Positions 7,914-16,600 of a stretch of DNA of 64,000 nt are shown here, in pieces. Origin of the DNA: G963677445 sp963678275 (GTDB taxonomy: Bacteria > Bacteroidota > Ignavibacteria > Ignavibacteriales > Melioribacteraceae); the NCBI GenBank assembly GCA_963678275.1, contig OY782765.1, forward strand, positions 3,844,001 to 3,908,000, given 5' to 3'. The position numbers and the translations under genes are program-made. The notes beneath the pieces were generated by a model, which was not told the origin of the DNA, ran no database searches, and saw only the letters and a list, made by a program, of their open reading frames with translations. Each line of letters opens with the position of its first letter. The first letter of the stretch is position 1.

Positions 7914-8447
7914 ATGAAAATTCTTATGCTTGACGGCTCCCCCGGAACAGTGAAACTACCGGAGGATCGTTTTACGGGAGTCGAAATCGATCATATAACG
8001 ATTGCCGGGAAAAAGACAGAACGCTGCACCGGTTGTTTTTCCTGCTTTTTTAACACTCCGGGACACTGCGCGCTGAATGACTGGGTGAGTGAACTGCCGC
8101 GGAAGTATATTTCCAGCGACATTTTCCTGCTGATTTGCCCTGTGACTTTCGGGGGTTATTCCTCAGAAGTATCAAATATTTTTTCGCGGCTAATTATACA
8201 GCTTGTGTTACATCTTTTTGAAAGAAAGGGCAGTGAAATCAGAAGGCAAAAACGATATGACCAGCCTTATCCCGCATTTATTACTTTGGGCTGTGGAACT
8301 CCCTCCGAAAGAGCCAAAGAAACCTTTCGGGAGCTTACCGCCAGAAACGCTTATCACCTTCATACGGAAGATTACGCGCATTTTTTTAGCGGCGACCCGA
8401 ATTTTTCAACTGAATTGCAAAAGTATATTAACGAGAGGAGATCATGA
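7914..8447 (+). CDS. Flavodoxin-fold NAD(P)H-dependent FMN reductase-like protein
   Basis: A 177-residue protein starting MKILMLDGSPG, the N-terminal strand and phosphate-binding loop of the flavodoxin-fold FMN reductase family. ERCTGCFSCFFNTPGHCALND has the CxxCxxC..C pattern seen in iron-sulfur flavoprotein-like members of this family near residues 40-55. A VTFGGYSSEVSNIFSR segment follows, matching the family's PxYxxxxSxxxKxFxDR region. It probably uses FMN to pass electrons from NAD(P)H. First gene of a three-gene operon; its stop overlaps the next start as ATGA (8444-8447). Confidence 0.8.
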   Translation: MKILMLDGSPGTVKLPEDRFTGVEIDHITIAGKKTERCTGCFSCFFNTPGHCALNDWVSELPRKYISSDIFLLICPVTFGGYSSEVSNIFSRLIIQLVLHLFERKGSEIRRQKRYDQPYPAFITLGCGTPSERAKETFRELTARNAYHLHTEDYAHFFSGDPNFSTELQKYINERRS

Positions 8448-9124
8448 GAAAAATCCTTATTATCTCCGGATCACCCCGTGGCGAAAAAAGCACGACGCAC
8501 CAGGCAGCCAAATTCATATATAAAGCCATCGGTGAGGGAGAGCTGGGGAATGACCTGATAATTCTGAAAAATTCGATGAATGATTTGAATTCATACCTGC
8601 CTGAATTCGCCAGCGCTGAAATACTCTTTTTTCTTTTCCCCCTTTATGGCGATTCACTGCCTTATGAGATGATGTATCTTCTGGAATTTCTTCACGACAA
8701 AATGGATAAATCAGGAGCGCCGGGTAAAAAACAGGTTTACGCGCTCTGCCAGTCGGGACTTTGCGGTCATCACAATAAAATAGCGCTGGATATTATAAGA
8801 AATTTCGCCGAAGACTCGGGATTTTTTTATGCCGCCGGGTTTCCTGTCGGACGGGGAGGAATAATGAACGGGCATAATCTGAACGAACTTTCCCGTTATA
8901 CAAAAAACCTCAGGGGAGGATTAATTGAATTTGCCGACGCGGTAAAGCAGGGAACGGAACCCGCCGAAAAAACCATTAAAAAGATCACCCGTCCATCCAT
9001 CCCCCTACCCGCATGGTTATATAAGATTCTCGCGAATATGGTCATGCGTGAGTCATATAAAAAGCGGTCATTCTCAAAAGGGGTAAATATTGTTCTGAAA
9101 CGTTTTGCGGCTATAGTTTCATAG
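8444..9124 (+). CDS. Flavodoxin family NAD(P)H oxidoreductase-like protein
   Basis: A 226-residue protein beginning MRKILIISGSPRGEKSTT, the GSPRxxS(x)T phosphate loop of flavodoxin-fold quinone/FMN reductases. A core segment ILFFLFPLYGDSLPYEMMYLLEFL carries the P-L-Y-x-D-x-x-P motif around FMN. The C-terminal about 40 residues are basic and appear to be an extension. A GAGGAGA ribosome binding site precedes the ATG, which is coupled to the previous gene. The two flavoproteins are distant paralogues and may act together. The substrate is unknown. Confidence 0.8.
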   Translation: MRKILIISGSPRGEKSTTHQAAKFIYKAIGEGELGNDLIILKNSMNDLNSYLPEFASAEILFFLFPLYGDSLPYEMMYLLEFLHDKMDKSGAPGKKQVYALCQSGLCGHHNKIALDIIRNFAEDSGFFYAAGFPVGRGGIMNGHNLNELSRYTKNLRGGLIEFADAVKQGTEPAEKTIKKITRPSIPLPAWLYKILANMVMRESYKKRSFSKGVNIVLKRFAAIVS

Positions 9125-9131
9125 TTTATAT

Positions 9132-9764
9132 TTGGCGTGTAAAAACAGAACCCGGGAGAATAAAATTAAAAGAAAAATTAAAAATAACGTTACGAAAGAG
9201 AAGATTATTGAGATAACTCTTGAATTGATAGGTGAAAAAAGAAGTTCGGCCGGAGTAACCCTTTCTGAAATAGCGCGAAGAACAGGCTGCGCTTCACCAA
9301 ATATCTATAATTATTTTATCGATCTGCATGATATATTTATTGAAGCGCGGGTGAAAATTCTGGAATTATACACGAATGAACTTGTTCAAAGCGCAGAAAA
9401 ATCCACCGGCTACCGCGACACAATGTTAAACATTATCACCACAATGTTTCGCTGGGCATTTGAAAACCCGGGCTGGTATTATTTTCTTCATTTCGAAATG
9501 CTTCCGGGGGAATTTGGCGAAAAGATTACCCGTGAGGGTCATAACACTCATGATAAAATGGCCTCGGTTGTATATGAAATTGCCGATGAAAAAATTTCTC
9601 CCGAATATGCCCGCAGGATTTCTTTTATTGTGCATGGTTATCTCGTTGGGGAAATTTCGAAAATTATCACCGGGCGCTCTCTTTCAGATGATAACGAAAC
9701 TTACATGCGGAACGCCATCGATAATTCCATGCTGCTGATGGACGCGCTGATGCAAAAGAAGTGA
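9132..9764 (+). CDS. TetR/AcrR-family transcriptional regulator
   Basis: A 210-residue protein with an N-terminal TetR helix-turn-helix at about residues 22-70: EKIIEITLELIGEKR..VTLSEIARRTGCASPNIYNYFIDLHDIFIEA. The remainder is an all-helical ligand-binding and dimerisation domain. No ATG is available near the domain, so translation must start at TTG 9132, 7 nt after the previous stop, with a basic tail of about 20 residues before the DNA-binding domain. The likely role is repression of its own operon through the 7881-7901 dyad. The ligand is unknown; a redox-active or quinone-like compound is a guess from the flavoprotein neighbours. Confidence 0.85.
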   Translation: MACKNRTRENKIKRKIKNNVTKEKIIEITLELIGEKRSSAGVTLSEIARRTGCASPNIYNYFIDLHDIFIEARVKILELYTNELVQSAEKSTGYRDTMLNIITTMFRWAFENPGWYYFLHFEMLPGEFGEKITREGHNTHDKMASVVYEIADEKISPEYARRISFIVHGYLVGEISKIITGRSLSDDNETYMRNAIDNSMLLMDALMQKK

Positions 9765-9881
9765 CGCTCCGGAGACGAGCTGCGGATAATAAAAAAGAGT
9801 GAAACCGGCCGGCACAGTGCGCCGTAAAGGTATACAATATCTCCTCATAGCTTTTTTATCTTTTTACTTTGAACTCATGCT

Positions 9882-10100
9882 AAATTCAGAACTCCTGACT
9901 CCCATCAAAATGTTTTGTCGTGATTTCATATACCAAGGCTCAATTCAACGAATTTTTGCGATTTAATCCCCTCACTTAAGGCGTCGAATATAATTCAGAG
10001 TGTTTTATATGGTGCACCTGACGGCATACCCGGCTGCTTTCTTCTTTTTTCTACCAATATTTTGCCTCAGACCGGGCAATCTTTTCTTGCAGTTTTTATT
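9882..10100. repeat. Dispersed intergenic repeat, copy 1
   Basis: From AATTCAGAACTCCTGACTCC onwards this region matches 18598-18855 in blocks: TTTTGTCGTGATTTCATATACC, an AATTCAACG stretch, and TCTTCTTTTTTCTACCAATATTTT. A short piece (CAGAACTCCTGGCTCCCATC) recurs at 31099. No gene lies in the gap 9765-10288. Confidence 0.55.
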
Positions 10101-10178
10101 TTGTGTCCCGTTAGGGACAGCATATTGGTAAAAAGGAAATAAACAAAATATTCGGTGTGCCGTCAGGTACACCATATT
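10007..10178. mobile_element. 172-bp foldback element with 20-bp terminal inverted repeats
   Basis: The ends ATATGGTGCACCTGACGGCA (10007-10026) and TGCCGTCAGGTACACCATAT (10159-10178) are inverted repeats with one mismatch. Inside is a separate hairpin TGTCCC-gtta-GGGACA (10104-10119). There is no open reading frame. This looks like a REPIN-like or MITE-like element of the kind mobilised by RAYT (IS200-like) transposases; a degraded relative lies at about 18775-18860. Confidence 0.55.
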
Positions 10179-10288
10179 TATCCGCTGAGTACAATAAATA
10201 TATTTATAACAGTCTGAAATTAGCGTTACAGGGGTTCTGAACGTAATATTGAGTCAGAATGGAAGCCTGCTCTATCTTTTACCCCGGA

Positions 10289-11416
10289 TCAGAAAAGCAA
10301 ATAAAGAATACCACCGACGCCCGCCATAAGAACGCCGGCAGAAATAAATCCCAGGATATCAATGGCAGAAGAGGATTTATATGGTATGGTATTTCCTTTC
10401 GCGCGAATCATGATTAAACCGAGGATAATGCCGCCGGTCAATCCCCCGGCGTGAGCCGCGTTATCAATAAGATCAGCGGAAACCGCTCCCAGAACCATTG
10501 TAAAAATTATGACCATAATTAATATCCTGGTAAGATTTCCGGGAAATGAATCTCTGAATTTTATTCCAATTATAAGCAGGAAACCCAATAGCCCCAGGAT
10601 ACCACCCGAAGCGCCTACTGAAGTAGCGTCCGGAGGTAAGCAAAGGCTAAATAAACTTCCAAAGACGCCGGAAAAAAGAAAGACAATTAAAAAATATGAA
10701 AAGTTTGTTATACGTATTACCATTTTTCCAAGCGCGAATAATGCCAGAGCATTAAACAGTATATGAAAAATATGACCGTGAAGCAGGATATTTGTCAGGA
10801 GCCTCCAGTATTCGCCTGAAAATACTTTCTCGTTTACCAGTCCCGCCGCTTCAACAGATTTAACCGGACCGGTAAGAAATTGCACCAGTGTTATCGCGCA
10901 TAAAATGCCTGCGGCAATATAAACAGAATAAACTCTTTTTGTGTTTATCCAATGGTGAAACTTCAGACTCAGGGCTTCAGGATGATAGTTAAACTGATCT
11001 ATACTCTTTATACCGCGTTGCTCATATATACTATGAATAATTGGAATAACGCTGAACATCATTACCTGCAGTCTGTCGAAACTACGCGCTCCTAAAAAAT
11101 TATCAAATAAGTCGCCGGTTATCAATCCTGTCAGTAAAAACATGCCGCCATATAAAAGAGCCATTTTCAATTCAAATTTTGCGGCTTTTTTTCTTTTCCT
11201 TAGCAGTGGTTGTAACGTCAGGAAATCTGTCCCGGGAATTATGAAATTTTTATCATAGGGTGTGGTTACAAATTCCACCTCTTTGTTTTTTTCGATTGCT
11301 GAATAAAGTGTTTCTCTGCCACATATCACCGGCTTTTTCTCAGATTTTAATATATAAGCGTATTCTATTTCCGGATCCTTTTCAGGCAACTCAATTTGTT
11401 CTTCCCAGCTTTTCAA
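10289..11416 (-). CDS. Rhomboid-family intramembrane serine protease
   Basis: A 375-residue membrane protein. The catalytic dyad is visible: Ser270 in SVGASGGILG and His322 in DNAAHAGGLTGG. The preceding W-R-L-L-T...HGHIFHILFNALALFALG (about 204-230) is the conserved rhomboid TM2 region with the His and Asn that stabilise the oxyanion. About seven membrane segments are evident. The first 150 residues are a soluble region plus an extra pair of helices (about 83-130), longer than the minimal GlpG core. It cleaves membrane proteins within the bilayer; the substrate is unknown. It appears to be monocistronic. Confidence 0.92.
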   Translation of the reverse strand: MKSWEEQIELPEKDPEIEYAYILKSEKKPVICGRETLYSAIEKNKEVEFVTTPYDKNFIIPGTDFLTLQPLLRKRKKAAKFELKMALLYGGMFLLTGLITGDLFDNFLGARSFDRLQVMMFSVIPIIHSIYEQRGIKSIDQFNYHPEALSLKFHHWINTKRVYSVYIAAGILCAITLVQFLTGPVKSVEAAGLVNEKVFSGEYWRLLTNILLHGHIFHILFNALALFALGKMVIRITNFSYFLIVFLFSGVFGSLFSLCLPPDATSVGASGGILGLLGFLLIIGIKFRDSFPGNLTRILIMVIIFTMVLGAVSADLIDNAAHAGGLTGGIILGLIMIRAKGNTIPYKSSSAIDILGFISAGVLMAGVGGILYLLF

Positions 11417-11731
11417 TTATTACCCCATATATACAAAGGATACAAAATGTATTCAAAATAAATTTTGGTTGTTACCGAAACTTACCAGTTACTAACATAA
11501 AATTAAAGTTAATTAAATCCCGGAGTAAAAAAATCCATATTGTTACGCCTGATTGCGCGCTTTGAAAATCACTATCCGGAACAAAACAATCAGATCATTC
11601 CATCTCAAGTTAATTCAATATGTAATGGTCCCCGATTATCATTTCAAACATCATTCCTCTTACCCATGCATGCCGCAGACACAACGCCTGATCTTCTTAC
11701 GGCCAAGGTGGTAAATTTCACACTTCTCCCT
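11417..11731. other. Intergenic region without gene
   Basis: Lies between the rhomboid gene start and the TPR lipoprotein stop. I see no recognisable repeat, RNA or coding region; the frames here lack family resemblance. Confidence 0.35.
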
Positions 11732-12781
11732 CTATTCCCAGTAATATTTGCTGTTCCATTCCAGGAAAGCGTTTATCTTCGCCTCGTTATCTTTGAGATA
11801 ATTCTGAATTTCATCCATATCAACCAACTGGTGGATATAATAGACAAAAGCTTCGGTGTGGCCATTTTCCTCCATCTCGTCAAAATAGGGGAGTAAATAT
11901 TTACCAATATCACTCAGCTTGTCCTTTTCCTTTTTTTCAATAACGGAAAACATCGTGGAAAAAAGTCTTACCCGGTTTTGAATTTCGGTTGTTTTAACGC
12001 TGTCCGCCGCGATAACAGCATGCTGTAACTTAAGAGTCAGTTCCAGATTGGAAAACTCAACTCCATGACCATCATTTAAAAACACGTTGAGATTAAAATT
12101 ATCTCCTTCCTTTTCCACACCATAATAAAGCAGGTTTTCCAGATCACCCAGCGCCTCCGGGGTTCTTGAGGTATTTGGTTCAATAATAAGAAACCTGCTG
12201 ACCATCATCAGAGCCTGTATTTGTTTCCCTTCATCCATCATCAACCGCATCAGGTATAAATGACTCGAAGCGTGTTCCGGATTTAACTGAATCGATTTCA
12301 TGAGGTTTTCTTCAGCTTCTTTGGTTTTTCCCGCGCGGTAAAGCGCTATGGCGTAATTATAATATGTAAAATTATTATCGGGAGCGAGCCATATCGCCTT
12401 TTCATAAAGGGCCAGAGATTCTTCATTTTCTCCCAAATCATCAAGGCTGTTGGCCGCTATTATATAAAAATCCATCAGCAGTTCGGAATGATATTCCATC
12501 CCTTTCTTACAAAGGTCCAGGCTCCTTTTATAATCCTGTTTGGCATAATTGGAATACGCCTCTTCGTAGAGCGCGAGAATATTTCCCGGGTTTATTATCC
12601 TGGCTTCCTGATATTTCTGAATCGCCTCATCATATTTACCTTCATCATGAAGTGTTATACCCTCTTCAATGAGCGCGTTTTCTCTTTCCGAAATCTCAAC
12701 CGGAGCTTTGGTGGCTTCAGGTATCCGAAAAGTGGAACATCCGGCGAGAAAAATCAGAAATAGTACAATACTTCTCTTCAT
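11732..12781 (-). CDS. TPR-repeat lipoprotein
   Basis: A 349-residue protein whose N-terminus MKRSIVLFLIFLAGCS is a lipoprotein signal with lipobox LAGC, so Cys15 would be acylated. Residues about 36-200 contain at least four tetratricopeptide repeats, for example EEGITLHDEGKYDEAIQKYQEARIINPGN and NFTYYNYAIALYRAGKTKEAEENLMKSIQLNPEH. The C-terminal 150 residues are helical without a recognised domain. TPR lipoproteins usually scaffold envelope complexes. It stands alone between unrelated genes; the partner is unknown. Confidence 0.85.
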   Translation of the reverse strand: MKRSIVLFLIFLAGCSTFRIPEATKAPVEISERENALIEEGITLHDEGKYDEAIQKYQEARIINPGNILALYEEAYSNYAKQDYKRSLDLCKKGMEYHSELLMDFYIIAANSLDDLGENEESLALYEKAIWLAPDNNFTYYNYAIALYRAGKTKEAEENLMKSIQLNPEHASSHLYLMRLMMDEGKQIQALMMVSRFLIIEPNTSRTPEALGDLENLLYYGVEKEGDNFNLNVFLNDGHGVEFSNLELTLKLQHAVIAADSVKTTEIQNRVRLFSTMFSVIEKKEKDKLSDIGKYLLPYFDEMEENGHTEAFVYYIHQLVDMDEIQNYLKDNEAKINAFLEWNSKYYWE

Positions 12782-12894
12782 TGTTAACCTCCTGTGATAA
12801 TAATTATCAATCTGCCCCCCCGAAAAGCAGGACTAAAAATAATACAACCCGCTTGTCTGGTATGTTCCTCGTTTACGTCGCCCGGACAAAAAAG

Positions 12895-13335
12895 TTATTT
12901 GACGAGAGTAACTTTTAGAATCGTTTCATGTTCAGTTTCATTTTTTGGATAACGCATGAGTAATTCGATATTTCCATTCTCCTTTTTACTGAATGACTGC
13001 ACAAGAACGCTGTTATGCCAGTTCATGAAGAGAGTGTTATCATCTTTGAATTCGCAGGTTGCCTCCATAAAACTGCCGCTGTTTTCAAACCACCAGTAGC
13101 GGTATATGTCAGCTTTCGCGTCCCGGGCAAAGATTCCGTGGGCGCCGGCGTTCATACTGCCAAGACTTGCCCGGTAATCGAAGGTGACATATTTATCATC
13201 GAGGAATCTTTTAATATCCCCCTCTCCTTCTCCTTTTATGGCGGGACTGAAACTGCTCTCCGGGATATCGTAGATCAGCCTCCACTTCCCCAGCAAAAAG
13301 CTGAATTTTTCCATTGGATTTTTTTCTTCCGGCAT
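12895..13335 (-). CDS. DUF1579-like small beta-barrel protein
   Basis: A 146-residue cytoplasmic protein. MEKFSFLLGKWRLIYDI near the N-terminus (F-LxGxW) followed by alternating strands (GEGEGDIKRFLDDKYVTFDYRASL, GIFARDAKADIYRYWWFENSG) is the pattern of DUF1579/lipocalin-like proteins that begin with 'LxGxWxG'. No catalytic residues are evident and the role is unknown. A GGAGGATC ribosome binding site precedes the ATG. The downstream member of a possible pair with the methyltransferase at 13395-14237, separated by a perfect palindrome. Confidence 0.75.
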   Translation of the reverse strand: MPEEKNPMEKFSFLLGKWRLIYDIPESSFSPAIKGEGEGDIKRFLDDKYVTFDYRASLGSMNAGAHGIFARDAKADIYRYWWFENSGSFMEATCEFKDDNTLFMNWHNSVLVQSFSKKENGNIELLMRYPKNETEHETILKVTLVK

Positions 13336-13364
13336 GTTGATCCTCCTTGATTTTTTTCAATTCT

Positions 13365-13388
13365 AATTCCCTCGAATTCGAGGGAATT
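13365..13388. promoter_or_regulatory. Perfect 24-bp palindrome between two minus-strand genes
   Basis: AATTCCCTCGAA followed at once by its exact reverse complement, centred on an EcoRI-like GAATTC. It lies 6 bp beyond the methyltransferase stop and about 30 bp before the DUF1579-like start. It could be an operator or an RNA hairpin/terminator; there is no T-run on the minus strand. Confidence 0.5.
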
Positions 13389-13394
13389 AAATAT

Positions 13395-14237
13395 CTATTT
13401 CTTCTCAGCCAAAACCAGCATTCCGTTTCCTTCCCTGTTATCTGAAAAATAGTCGAGACTCATCAGGAGAAGATTTATCGGGAGCAGACAAATAAATATA
13501 ATGGCGCAGGGAAGGAACGCGGCCAGGGGATATTTTTGGACAAGCAGGAAAACAGAGCTGTGCAGTTCATAAGCGATTCTTCCAAGCCGGCCATAGGTAA
13601 ATTCAAGATCGCGTATTTTAAAACCGGCCCCGGACAGTTTTTCCCTGATCTCCTCCGGGGTGTAAGTCCTTTGTTTTTCCCGGATAACGTCATAATCCAC
13701 ATTGGAGGCTGACTCCCTGAGGCGCTTATAAAAACCAAAATGGTATCTGCCATTTACCGGAATATAAAGCAGCAGTATTCCATCATCGTTCAGTATCTTA
13801 TGAAAATTCTCCAATGCTTTTATATCGTCCCTGATATACTGTAGCACGGTAATACAGGAGATAATATCGGCTTTAATATTGCCGGGGGATTCCTCAAGAT
13901 CACGAACCAGAAATGTGGTATTCCCCGGGTTTTTATAAGCTGAATATCTTTGACAAAGTTTTATATTGCCTTCTGATTTATCGGCGCCGGTAAAATAAGA
14001 GTCGGGATATTTTTTCGCGAAAGGAAAAACAAAGTCGCCGCTGCCGCATCCGGCATCATAAAAATTAAAGGGTTTCTGAAGATTCCGCGTTAATCTTTTT
14101 AATGCCCGGCGTACATACCATACCCGCAGCGTTACGGCCATCGTAAAGAACCGCTGGATTCCCAACAAAAAGGGAAACCTGAAATAAATTGCGGGATAGC
14201 TGTGACTGTTTACCGCGCCGGCGAGTTTTTTTCCCAA
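13395..14237 (-). CDS. Class I SAM-dependent methyltransferase with C-terminal membrane segment
   Basis: A 280-residue protein. Motif I is FYDAGCGSGDFVFPFAKKYP (about 59-78), followed by motif II acidic residue in FTGADKSEGNIK, and ADIISCITVLQYIRDD as motif IV. These are the Rossmann-fold SAM-binding elements of class I methyltransferases. Near the C-terminus FLPCAIIFICLLPINLLLMSL forms one membrane segment, so the enzyme is probably membrane-anchored and may act on a lipid, quinone or polyketide-like substrate. An N-terminal hydrophobic-aromatic region (PAIYFRFPFLLGIQRFF) may also contact the membrane. The substrate is not known. Confidence 0.85.
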   Translation of the reverse strand: MGKKLAGAVNSHSYPAIYFRFPFLLGIQRFFTMAVTLRVWYVRRALKRLTRNLQKPFNFYDAGCGSGDFVFPFAKKYPDSYFTGADKSEGNIKLCQRYSAYKNPGNTTFLVRDLEESPGNIKADIISCITVLQYIRDDIKALENFHKILNDDGILLLYIPVNGRYHFGFYKRLRESASNVDYDVIREKQRTYTPEEIREKLSGAGFKIRDLEFTYGRLGRIAYELHSSVFLLVQKYPLAAFLPCAIIFICLLPINLLLMSLDYFSDNREGNGMLVLAEKK

Positions 14238-14338
14238 TTATAACACCATATTATTTTGCCGCAAGATAAGAAATATTTCGCGCAGGATAAAATATTTGAA
14301 AAAATCTCGGCTTGCGGTAAGGTCCTGTTGTTATAATC

Positions 14339-14379
14339 GAATACTCCGTAAGGAGTTAAATTCTAAGCAAAATGGCAAG
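14339..14379 (+). repeat. Dispersed ~40-bp repeat, copy 1
   Basis: Unit starts with a hairpin ACTCC-gtaa-GGAGT and continues into TTAAATTCTAAGCAAAATGG. A second copy follows at 14481-14520 (GGAGTCAAATTCTACGCAAA). Related copies lie at 17576-17600, 19008-19032, 19416-19440, and on the other strand at 48321-48341 and 48744-48764. Confidence 0.65.
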
Positions 14380-14410
14380 GTTTCAATTAACAATTAAAAA
14401 GGCAAAATTT

Positions 14411-14479
14411 TATCGTATTCATAGAACAGGCGCTCGTAATCGTCCTCGATCTCGAATAACCTGGGCGTTTTGGTAAAGA
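14411..14479. repeat. Dispersed repeat with TCGTAATCGTCCTCG core, copy 1
   Basis: Starts TATCGTATTCATAGAACAGG, continues CGCTCGTAATCGTCCTCG and ends AACCTGGGCGTTTTGGTAAA. The same block is at 17604-17673, where an inverted partner (ACGATTACGAGAACGAG) follows, and an inverted fragment is at about 47820-47853. The rest of gap 14238-14810 is AT-rich and holds no credible gene. Confidence 0.6.
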
Positions 14480-14480
14480 A

Positions 14481-14520
14481 GAATACTCCGTAAGGAGTCA
14501 AATTCTACGCAAAATAGCAA
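14481..14520 (+). repeat. Dispersed ~40-bp repeat, copy 2
   Basis: GAATACTCCGTAAGGAGTCA then AATTCTACGCAAAATAGCAA; a near-exact copy of 14339-14379 placed 142 bp further on. Confidence 0.6.
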
Positions 14521-14810
14521 AATTTTATTTGACCATCAATTTACCGGGGAATTCTGTCTGCCTGTTCGCCGCGGAGAATCCCTGGCGGGACTTTTTTGGG
14601 ATTTTGAAGTTATCTTAAAGAAAAATTGCTGGTTCTTATCTCTTCACTCTTCACTAACCACTTTTTCTTCTGGCTCAGCCGGTTTATGATTTGGAATATT
14701 TGATTTTTGTTCGGAGTTCATTAACCGATGGAATATTTTTCTTTCCACATTATTGCCTTGATTATTCTCACGGGGCTTGATATATTGCAAAAAAATCATC
14801 GGGGAACTTT

Positions 14811-15422
14811 ATGAAATACGCTGGTTTGTTTTTATTGGTGGTAATTATGATATCATGCCGTTCAGAACAAAATACGGATAACAATTATACTGAAGCAATT
14901 ATCAGACAGATGAATTTGTATCCCAAATCGACACTAAAAGATATATACAAATTTTTCTTCCAGGGCAGGTTTGGTCCGGGACATCTGATCCCAAATAAAA
15001 AAGCGGCGCTCGATTACCTGAATTACGAACTTCAGAACAGCGCCAGGTTTGATACCGTTATGATACAGGGGGTGGGTGAGAAAAACCAATATTACCGAAT
15101 TAATCTTAAACTGGTAAAAGATGATATAATACCCAAAGATTCTCTCCTTAACGCTTTCACCCGCAGCGCCAACGAAGCGGGCAAAGTGAGTTTAGAGGAT
15201 TGGAAAAATGAATGGAGTAAAATAGAAAAAACGGCGAAAGAACTTTATCCGGCGCTCCCCGGTTTTTCAGCCGATTCCGCTGAAATAGCCAACAACCTCT
15301 CGCAGGGAATCACAATCGGCCATCACAGCGAAGCATATGGCAAAGCTTATTTTCCACATTACAGGATTATCAGCGGGAAGGAATTCAGTAAAATCCAAAG
15401 TTTCTTATCGGATAAAAAATAG
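14811..15422 (+). CDS. Conserved lipoprotein of unknown function
   Basis: A 203-residue protein with a lipoprotein signal (MKYAGLFLLVVIMISCRS; Cys16). The mature part has conserved-looking motifs: YPKSTLKDIYKFFFQGRFGPGHLI near residues 35-60, and HHSEAYGKAYFPHYRIIS near the C-terminus (about 172-190). The His-rich end and GPGH segment look like enzyme or metal-binding residues, but I cannot name the family. It has its own upstream region and no operon partner. Confidence 0.75.
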   Translation: MKYAGLFLLVVIMISCRSEQNTDNNYTEAIIRQMNLYPKSTLKDIYKFFFQGRFGPGHLIPNKKAALDYLNYELQNSARFDTVMIQGVGEKNQYYRINLKLVKDDIIPKDSLLNAFTRSANEAGKVSLEDWKNEWSKIEKTAKELYPALPGFSADSAEIANNLSQGITIGHHSEAYGKAYFPHYRIISGKEFSKIQSFLSDKK

Positions 15423-15563
15423 TATCTGATACCCCATTGATCAGTGTCGAACTATGGGTAAAAAATAATTATTATACTCTACTTTATTAAGAGATGTATT
15501 ATTTACTTTTTCCAACATTTTTAGTAAATATGTCCATTCTTTCGATAATAATTGGTGCAATTT

Positions 15564-16397
15564 ATGCGGATTTATTCGATTTTCTGGCTTTTTCTTTCTC
15601 TTTCCACAAACTTAATATCACAATTTTCAGATTTACCAAAGGGGACGGTATACTTTTCAGATGGTGAAAGAATCTCCAATGTAAAGCTTGGGACACTATT
15701 TCACCTGTGTTCCCGGAGTAAAACAAATTACTATTCAATAACTCATAATATTGAAAAATTACGATATCCTTATACCACAGTATGCCGATCAGTAAATGAA
15801 TTCAAATTCGATTATAATGAGGAGAAGTATAATGTTGGATTGGACCACATTAAGGAAATAGAATTTCTTGACGCGGAATATGAATTATGTTATGTTGAAA
15901 GCGAATGGGAACACCCCCTCCGGACTTATCTTAAGATGGATGATATACCTAACTTCAAATTGCCTCCTCTTAATAAAAAACCGACGCCAAACGCAGCGCA
16001 ACATTTATTTTCAAAGGATTCGGCCCCATATTTCCAGGTTGACAGAAACTTGTATTTAACTTTAAGACCGAAGGCGTTTACCGTAAAAGTCAATTTCAGG
16101 AACGGGACATCTGTCGAGCAGAAGATTGATGCTTTCTTTTTCGGGATCAGAGTTAGATATGAGTATGATAAGGTGAAAAGAAATCCTTTTACAGATGAGA
16201 TCGTAAAACAGGAAAATAAAAACATCAACGCAATATTCAACATAGGACTTACTTTACCTGAAACAGGCAATAAGGGGGAAAAATTAGAAAGGCCAAAAGT
16301 ATTGACTGTCGATTTCCTTAACCAGCTTGGAGAATTATTTTCTAATTCCCCCAAAGATGGTCAGAAACTTCTGATAAAAAAGATAGTTTTTGATTGA
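15564..16397 (+). CDS. Exported protein of unknown function
   Basis: A 277-residue protein read from the ATG at 15564 (MRIYSIFWLFLSLSTNLISQ); a TTG at 15552 also opens the frame but adds four residues before a normal signal peptide. The mature part begins QFSDLPKGTVYFSDGERI and alternates beta-prone segments (KTNYYSITHNIEKLRYPYTTVCRSV, KAFTVKVNFRNGTSVEQKIDAFFFGIRVRYEY), suggesting a periplasmic beta protein. No catalytic motif or known domain is recognised. Confidence 0.7.
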   Translation: MRIYSIFWLFLSLSTNLISQFSDLPKGTVYFSDGERISNVKLGTLFHLCSRSKTNYYSITHNIEKLRYPYTTVCRSVNEFKFDYNEEKYNVGLDHIKEIEFLDAEYELCYVESEWEHPLRTYLKMDDIPNFKLPPLNKKPTPNAAQHLFSKDSAPYFQVDRNLYLTLRPKAFTVKVNFRNGTSVEQKIDAFFFGIRVRYEYDKVKRNPFTDEIVKQENKNINAIFNIGLTLPETGNKGEKLERPKVLTVDFLNQLGELFSNSPKDGQKLLIKKIVFD

Positions 16398-16411
16398 CCC
16401 GGTAAAGTAAA

Positions 16412-16600
16412 TTACATCTGCTTCACTCTCTCAACAATATAAAGAAAATCCACTTTAGCGGTGGCTCCCATTCCCTGGAATGTCGGTTTGACATTCGGCA
16501 CGATCGATATCACCTCACCTTCAAGGTTATTTAAAAATGCCTCAAGTTTTTCCCTTTCTTTTTCCATTTTCAGATCCAGCCTGTGCACCTTGTAATTCAT
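16412..16600 (-). CDS. Small conserved-looking protein (62 aa)
   Basis: A short ORF with a strong GGAGGT Shine-Dalgarno 8 nt before the ATG at 16600. The product MNYKVHRLDLKMEKEREKLE... is an amphipathic helix followed by strands (GEVISIVPNVKP, AKVDFLYIVERVKQM). The strand-helix-strand plan with 'NLEGEVISIVPN' resembles DUF4177-type small proteins. It is convergent with the previous gene. The good ribosome site and ordered sequence make it more credible than other short frames here. Confidence 0.65.
   Translation of the reverse strand: MNYKVHRLDLKMEKEREKLEAFLNNLEGEVISIVPNVKPTFQGMGATAKVDFLYIVERVKQM

Noticed and set aside
11540..11896. 118-codon plus-strand frame
   Set aside because: Overlaps the TPR lipoprotein gene's end on the other strand and resembles no family.
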